DNA of 5,323 bases from Candidatus Amesbacteria bacterium. GTDB taxonomy: Bacteria; Patescibacteriota; Microgenomatia; CAZETR01; Amesbacteraceae. Positions 1 through 5,323 of this stretch are shown piece after piece (position 1 is the first letter of the stretch; each line of letters opens with the position of its first letter). Location: assembly GCA_030681075.1 (NCBI GenBank), contig JAUXUE010000077.1:1-5323 (forward strand), in the 5' to 3' direction. The notes under the pieces were generated by a model, which saw nothing but the letters and a program-made list of their open reading frames with translations, searched no databases and had not been told where the DNA came from. The translations under genes were made by a program, and so were the position numbers.

Positions 1-472
1 GGATAGTATTGTCAAAATTTGGAGTAGTATCGACCGTTTCCTTTTCAATATCGAGAAGCATTTCTTCAGAAATAGGACTCATCTTGACCTCGGTGTACCG
101 CATGTGAGCGGGAGAATCGCCATCGACTGAGCCAAAGTTGCCCTGACCGTCAACAAGGGGGTAACGCATGGAAAATTCTTGGGCCAGGCGGACCATGGCA
201 TCGTAAACGGAAACGTCGCCGTGAGGATGATATTTACCTAAGACTTCTCCGACGACGGTGGCACTTTTGCGATGCTTTCCCGAGGCTCGTAAGCCTACGT
301 CGTGCATGGCAAATAAAATACGGCGATGAACTGGCTTGAGACCGTCACGGACATCAGGTAAAGCTCTGGCTACGATGACAGACATCGCATAATCCAAAAA
401 ATTCTTTTGCATTTCGGTCGTGATTTCGACCGGCTGAATCTTACCTATATTTTTATCTTGAATATCGTCCAT
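1..472 (-). CDS. gyrA: DNA gyrase subunit A, N-terminal part (runs off the left edge)
   Basis: Breakage-reunion subunit of type IIA topoisomerase; with GyrB it introduces negative supercoils into DNA using ATP. The window holds the first 157 residues, open at the left edge. Visible in order: [20 protein letters not shown] (residues 28-47), the HRRILFAM helix (49-56), GKYHPHGD (79-86) and [20 protein letters not shown] (108-127). Y126 of MRYTE corresponds to the DNA-linking tyrosine (E. coli Tyr122), preceded by the conserved R125. The position of E. coli Ser83 is V87, while D91 matches Asp87. The ATG at 472-470 is the only good start, because an in-frame TAA lies 24 bases upstream. GGGA 8 bases before the ATG is a weak Shine-Dalgarno candidate. 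The gene lies 31 bases after hppA on the same strand, two genes after gyrB. ParC is the alternative; telling them apart needs the missing C-terminal domain, but the single gyrB in the cluster favours GyrA. Confidence 0.92.
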   Translation of the reverse strand, partial: MDDIQDKNIGKIQPVEITTEMQKNFLDYAMSVIVARALPDVRDGLKPVHRRILFAMHDVGLRASGKHRKSATVVGEVLGKYHPHGDVSVYDAMVRLAQEFSMRYPLVDGQGNFGSVDGDSPAHMRYTEVKMSPISEEMLLDIEKETVDTTPNFDNTI

Positions 473-499
473 ATAAAACGTCCCATCAGGGACTTATAT
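471..499 (-). promoter_or_regulatory. Inverted repeat covering the gyrA start region
   Basis: A perfect inverted repeat GTCCC-ATCA-GGGAC (480-493) has a 5-bp stem and 4-base loop. Flanking arms ATATAA (471-476) and TTATAT (494-499) are also complementary, with three unpaired bases (477-479) on one side. In the minus-strand RNA the outer arm pairs with the first two bases of the gyrA start codon, so a read-through transcript from hppA could hide the start. The inner stem followed by GTTTTAT could instead act as a weak intrinsic terminator for hppA, but 5 bp is short for that. The pairing is visible in the sequence; either function is inference. Confidence 0.4.
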
Positions 500-503
500 T
501 ATA
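498..503 (-). promoter_or_regulatory. Candidate gyrA -10 element (TATAAT)
   Basis: A perfect TATAAT on the minus strand lies directly after the hppA TAA stop and 25 bases before the gyrA ATG. Transcription would begin near 491, inside the 5' arm of the hairpin, giving a leader of about 20 bases. The hexamer 17 bases upstream is TCCTCG, a poor -35, and there is no extended -10 TG. The region is AT-rich, so chance occurrence is possible. Confidence 0.3.
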
Positions 504-2498
504 TTACACCAAAAATGGAGCGAGGAGAAGAGCCACGATGTTTATGATCTTGATCATAGGATTTATTGCTGGTCCTGCTGTGTCTTTATAAGGGTCCCCT
601 ACCGTGTCACCAGTAACAGCAGCTTGATGCGCAAAAGATTTCTTGCCTCCATAATTTCCTTCTTCAATATATTTCTTAGCATTATCCCAAGCTGCGCCAC
701 CTGTCGTCATTGATAGAGCTACAAAGATACCAGTAATAATAGTTCCCATGAGCATTCCACCAAGGGCTATCGGTCCCAAGATCAATCCGACAACTACTGG
801 TGAAACTACTGGCAATAAGGCTGGGACTATCATTTGTTTGAGAGCCGATTGAGTGACCAGATCGACACATCTAGCATAATCGGGCTTAGCTTTTCCGGTC
901 ATGATTCCCTTGATTGTCTTGAATTGTCTTCGGACTTCAGCTACTACTGCTTGGGAAGCGACTCCCACAGCCTCCATAGCTTGGGATGCAAAAAGATATG
1001 GTAAGGCTCCACCAATCAGAAGTCCAGCTAAGACTTTTGGATCTGAAAGATTAAATACAATTACATTACCTGCGAGTTGTAATTCTTCGGTATATGAGGC
1101 AAACAAAACTAAAGCTGCGAGTGCGGCTGATCCAATAGCATAACCTTTGGTAATAGCTTTGGTCGTATTTCCGACAGCATCAAGAGCGTCTGTAATTTTA
1201 CGTGTACTTTCTGGAAGTTTACTCATTTCAGCAATACCTCCAGCATTGTCAGTAATTGGTCCAAACGCATCTATGGCTATAATTATCCCGGCAACAGACA
1301 ACATACTTACGGCAGCAATGGCTATTCCAAAAAGTCCTGCGAGTTGAAATGATACCAATGAAGCAAGAGCAATAAGAATAGCTGGCCAAAAAGTAGAGCG
1401 CATAGACAGAGCCAGTCCTGCAATAATATTTGATCCGTGTCCAGAATTCGAAGACATGGCTAAATTTTTGACCGAGGAAAATTTCTTTGAGGTATAAACT
1501 TCGGTAAAAACAACCATCAGGACTGTAACAACCAGTCCAACCATAGCACTTAAGAATAAATTAAGAGGACCATATAGAGGATTTGCACCCATGTAGGTGA
1601 AGGTAGCCCAGTAAAAACCGGCAACGGATAATAATAACGATACGGTCAAGCCTTTGTACATTGCACCCATAATATTGCCGTTATTGCCGACTTTTACAAA
1701 AAAAGTGCCAATAATTGAGGTAAAGATAGAAATAGAAGCAAGGACCAATGGAAATGTGATTGCAGCTGGATAAGAAGTTCGAAAAATTCCGTGTGCTAAT
1801 AGCATGGCTGACATCAGAGTCACGACATAAGTTTCAAATAGATCTGCTGCCATTCCTGCACAATCTCCGACATTGTCCCCTACTAAATCGGCAATGACTC
1901 CTGCATTTCTAGGATCATCCTCGGGAATACCAGCCTCGACTTTTCCAACCAAATCTGTACCTACATCTGCCGATTTTGTATATATTCCACCACCTAGTCT
2001 GGCAAAGACCGATATCAAGGATCCACCAAACCCAAGACCAATGAGAGCTTTTGGATCTCCGGTTAAGTAATAAAATCCTGCGGTAACCAAAAGACCAAGA
2101 CCCACGACCAAAAGACCGGTGACACTCCCTCCAGAAAATGCTAGAGAAAGTGCAGCTGCTAAACCTTTTTTGGCCTCAACAGCAGTTCTAATATTGGCTC
2201 TGATACTAGTATGCATACCTACATATCCAGCCAGTGCTGAGGCAAATGCTCCCAAGACAAAACCAAATGCCATTGTAAGTCCAAGAAAATACCACATCAC
2301 AAGAGCGAGAGCTGAGGCAATAACCAACAAGGTTTTTGATTGTCTAGCTAAATAAGCTTTGGCACCAGTGGCAATAGCTTCGGCAATATCATTCATGGTT
2401 TTATTACCTGTGGGTTTTTGGATTATTTGATAAAAAAGATAGGCTCCATATCCGATAGAAGCAAAAGAGGCGATAAAAGGAAGTAGTGCGAGATTCAT
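504..2498 (-). CDS. hppA: Membrane-bound proton-pumping pyrophosphatase, K+-independent type
   Basis: Integral membrane enzyme that hydrolyses pyrophosphate and pumps protons across the cytoplasmic membrane. From the ATG at 2498 it has 664 residues, within the family's usual size, with many hydrophobic segments; the first is about residues 2-25. Family signatures are intact: DVGTDLVGK (178-186), EDDPRN (193-198), GDNVGDCAG (207-215), [12 protein letters not shown] (410-421), WDNAKK (604-609) and [13 protein letters not shown] (630-642), which hold the aspartates and lysines binding Mg-PPi. GNTTKA has lysine at 447, where K+-dependent enzymes have alanine; this is the established mark of the K+-independent, H+-pumping class. 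A TTG start at 2513 with AGGGA about 6 bases ahead would add five residues. I prefer ATG 2498 because a good promoter ends 6 bases before it, leaving the TTG upstream of the transcript. The gene follows gyrB by 24 bases and precedes gyrA by 31, and it looks less GC-rich than both. Confidence 0.96.
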   Translation of the reverse strand: MNLALLPFIASFASIGYGAYLFYQIIQKPTGNKTMNDIAEAIATGAKAYLARQSKTLLVIASALALVMWYFLGLTMAFGFVLGAFASALAGYVGMHTSIRANIRTAVEAKKGLAAALSLAFSGGSVTGLLVVGLGLLVTAGFYYLTGDPKALIGLGFGGSLISVFARLGGGIYTKSADVGTDLVGKVEAGIPEDDPRNAGVIADLVGDNVGDCAGMAADLFETYVVTLMSAMLLAHGIFRTSYPAAITFPLVLASISIFTSIIGTFFVKVGNNGNIMGAMYKGLTVSLLLSVAGFYWATFTYMGANPLYGPLNLFLSAMVGLVVTVLMVVFTEVYTSKKFSSVKNLAMSSNSGHGSNIIAGLALSMRSTFWPAILIALASLVSFQLAGLFGIAIAAVSMLSVAGIIIAIDAFGPITDNAGGIAEMSKLPESTRKITDALDAVGNTTKAITKGYAIGSAALAALVLFASYTEELQLAGNVIVFNLSDPKVLAGLLIGGALPYLFASQAMEAVGVASQAVVAEVRRQFKTIKGIMTGKAKPDYARCVDLVTQSALKQMIVPALLPVVSPVVVGLILGPIALGGMLMGTIITGIFVALSMTTGGAAWDNAKKYIEEGNYGGKKSFAHQAAVTGDTVGDPYKDTAGPAINPMIKIINIVALLLAPFLV

Positions 2499-2504
2499 TG
2501 GCGC

Positions 2505-4439
<1,935 letters not shown>

Positions 4440-4976
4440 TTAAATATGATAGCACAAAAAATCCAAACACAACTTCACATTTACATTTGCTTTGAGATAT
4501 TTTCTGCATTCTGAAATGGTTTGATAGTTTGTGGGAGTCTGGGGATTTTGGTGGAGATACATTTCGACGCCGTCGAGGAAATCTAGGGCTTGCTCGCGGG
4601 TGGTGATAGTATTTAAATCAAATTCTTTAGGATTGATTGGCCCCACTACGCCAAGGCTTCGCGGGGTAAAGGTGATTTGACAACGGGATAAAATAGTGGG
4701 CAGAAGCTGGTCGGGCTGATCGGTGACCAGATAAATTTCACTATTGCCCGGTGGCTCTTCCAAAATTTTGAGTAGCGCGTTTTGAGCAGGTATTGTCAAG
4801 AGATGAGCGTCTTTAATATAAACTATATTTTTCTCTGATTGAATAGGTTTCTTGGCCAAAAAATGTTGTATTAGTCTCACTTCGTCTATCCCAATAGACT
4901 TTTCGGGAGTAATTACCAGAATATCTGGTGAATTGATTATTGAACATTGATCATTGGATACTATATAGGATTGCAT
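4440..4976 (-). CDS. holB: Short DNA polymerase III delta-prime-like clamp-loader subunit
   Basis: Resembles the delta-prime subunit of the clamp loader, which helps place the sliding clamp on DNA. Visible: IGIDEVR (28-34), a degenerate Walker B stretch IKDAHLLT (54-61), the hallmark AQNALLKILEEPP (64-76) and LLPTILSRCQI (91-101) with the SRC motif. It is only 178 residues, against roughly 300 or more for typical delta-prime. The N-terminal segment that would carry the P-loop position and zinc cysteines is missing, and the C-terminal collar part is short. Delta-prime normally does not hydrolyse ATP, so loss of the P-loop is tolerable. The ATG at 4976 is chosen over a TTG at 5012, which would lie inside the divergent gene and upstream of the promoter. 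No upstream coding space remains for the missing segment, so the shortness looks real. It is first of the four minus-strand genes, 3 bases before gyrB. A DnaX or delta-like AAA+ fragment is the alternative. Confidence 0.72.
   Translation of the reverse strand: MQSYIVSNDQCSIINSPDILVITPEKSIGIDEVRLIQHFLAKKPIQSEKNIVYIKDAHLLTIPAQNALLKILEEPPGNSEIYLVTDQPDQLLPTILSRCQITFTPRSLGVVGPINPKEFDLNTITTREQALDFLDGVEMYLHQNPQTPTNYQTISECRKYLKANVNVKLCLDFLCYHI
4446..4472 (-). promoter_or_regulatory. Candidate gyrB promoter with extended -10
   Basis: On the minus strand TGCTATCAT (4454-4446) fits the extended -10 pattern TGnTAnnnT, with TATCAT matching 5 of 6 consensus bases. A weak -35, TTGTGT (4472-4467), lies 15 bases upstream. 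Nine bases separate the -10 from the gyrB ATG, so transcription would start at or within a few bases of it. The element lies inside the last codons of the holB-like gene. It would let gyrB be transcribed independently of holB. The -35 spacing is short, so this is tentative. Confidence 0.35.
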
Positions 4977-4983
4977 AATTTGT

Positions 4984-4991
4984 ATTATAAT
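4984..4991. promoter_or_regulatory. Palindromic shared -10 between divergent holB-like and pilB genes
   Basis: ATTATAAT is its own reverse complement and gives a perfect TATAAT on each strand: 4986-4991 on plus, 4989-4984 on minus. The plus-strand copy is followed by GGTTTT and then the pilB ATG at 4998; the minus-strand copy by ACAAATT and then the holB ATG at 4976. On the minus strand a partial -35, TTGGGC (5012-5007), lies exactly 17 bases upstream, inside the pilB coding region. On the plus strand the hexamer at the same distance is ATATAG, with no clear -35. Both genes would have leaderless or nearly leaderless mRNAs. RNA polymerase could not occupy both directions at once, so the two genes may compete. 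Confidence 0.5.
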
Positions 4992-4997
4992 GGTTTT

Positions 4998-5323
4998 ATG
5001 AGATCTGCCCAAGACCGAGATACCTTTGGTGTATTAGACATACTTCTATCGACAAACAAAATAGATAAGACTGCCTTTGACGCAGCCAAGCAAGCCTTTG
5101 TCTCTTCTGGAACCAATGTCCTGACGTATCTCCTAGACAAAAAATTAATTAAAGACGAGGATAACTTTCGGGCAAAAGCCCAATATCACAATATAGAATA
5201 TGTCTCGCTTCGAGAAAAAGCCGCCTCCCCTGTCGCACTTGGCTATCTTGAGAAATCGGTAGCCCAAAGATTATCTGTAATCCCTTTTGATTACACTGCC
5301 TCCGGAAAAACTCTTCACCTAGC
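4998..5323 (+). CDS. pilB: Type IV pilus / type II secretion ATPase, N-terminal part (runs off the right edge)
   Basis: The first 108 residues of an open reading frame that continues past the window. They resemble the N-terminal MshEN/GspE-N domain of PilB, GspE and related assembly ATPases: two similar helical units, LLSTNKIDKTAFDAAKQ (16-32) and LLDKKLIKDEDNFRAKAQY (45-63), then HNIEYVSL (64-71), and the typical turn EKSVAQRLSVIPFDY (85-99) before a strand at GKTLHL. In the family this domain regulates or anchors the hexameric cytoplasmic ATPase that drives pilus assembly or secretion; some members bind cyclic di-GMP here. The Walker A and B motifs would lie outside the window, so ATPase function cannot be confirmed. 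ATG 4998 is chosen because a TATAAT ends 6 bases before it and the fold begins shortly after. The frame stays open upstream to a TGA at 4941-4943, but only TTG codons are available there and they overlap holB. The choice between pilB and gspE is open. Confidence 0.75.
   Translation, partial: MRSAQDRDTFGVLDILLSTNKIDKTAFDAAKQAFVSSGTNVLTYLLDKKLIKDEDNFRAKAQYHNIEYVSLREKAASPVALGYLEKSVAQRLSVIPFDYTASGKTLHL

Noticed and set aside
480..493. Strong intrinsic terminator after hppA
   Set aside because: The stem is only 5 bp and the following T-run is short and interrupted; gyrA follows immediately. Kept only as a possible regulatory hairpin.
682..870. A minus-strand open frame of 62 codons inside hppA
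   Set aside because: It is out of frame with the conserved C-terminal half of hppA and shows no domain-like features.
901..2355. Four plus-strand open frames of 65-80 codons lying opposite hppA
   Set aside because: They lie antisense to a fully conserved hppA, resemble no family, and their composition reflects reverse reading of membrane-protein codons.
4977..5012. TTG start at 5012 for the holB-like gene, adding 12 residues
   Set aside because: It overlaps the pilB-like coding region, its TTG coincides with the proposed -35 TTGGGC, and a TATAAT sits between it and the ATG at 4976. The added residues show no similarity to delta-prime.

Overview
The window carries five protein-coding genes and almost no spare DNA. 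Four lie on the minus strand in the order holB-like, gyrB, hppA, gyrA (right to left), with gaps of 3, 24 and 31 bases. A fifth gene, the start of a pilB/gspE-type ATPase, diverges from holB on the plus strand and runs off the right edge; gyrA runs off the left edge. No RNA genes, insertion sequences, CRISPR arrays or long repeats were seen, and no gene-free stretch exceeds about 31 bases.

The likely source is a bacterium with a small, streamlined genome, possibly of the Patescibacteria/CPR type. The hints are a delta-prime-like clamp-loader protein of only 178 residues that lacks the P-loop part, a short GyrB without the proteobacterial insertion, a K+-independent membrane pyrophosphatase, a type IV pilus-type ATPase, tight packing and weak Shine-Dalgarno signals. 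This placement is inference, since no rRNA or ribosomal protein gene is present. The standard bacterial code fits; the three visible stops are TAA, TAG and TAA.

The minus-strand genes join replication and DNA topology (clamp-loader subunit, both gyrase subunits) with one energy gene, hppA, a proton-pumping pyrophosphatase placed between gyrB and gyrA. In hand-counted samples hppA is less GC-rich than the gyrase genes on either side, which would fit a later insertion into a gyrB-gyrA pair but could also reflect membrane-protein composition.

The most interesting signal is regulatory. A -10-like hexamer sits 6 to 9 bases ahead of four of the five start codons, so those genes may be read from leaderless or nearly leaderless mRNAs. 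At the holB/pilB divide one palindromic octamer, ATTATAAT, supplies a perfect TATAAT on both strands, 7 bases before the holB ATG and 6 bases before the pilB ATG. The fifth gene, gyrA, instead has a TATAAT 25 bases upstream and an inverted repeat whose outer arms reach its start codon. No undescribed multi-gene system was identified; the genes belong to known families.
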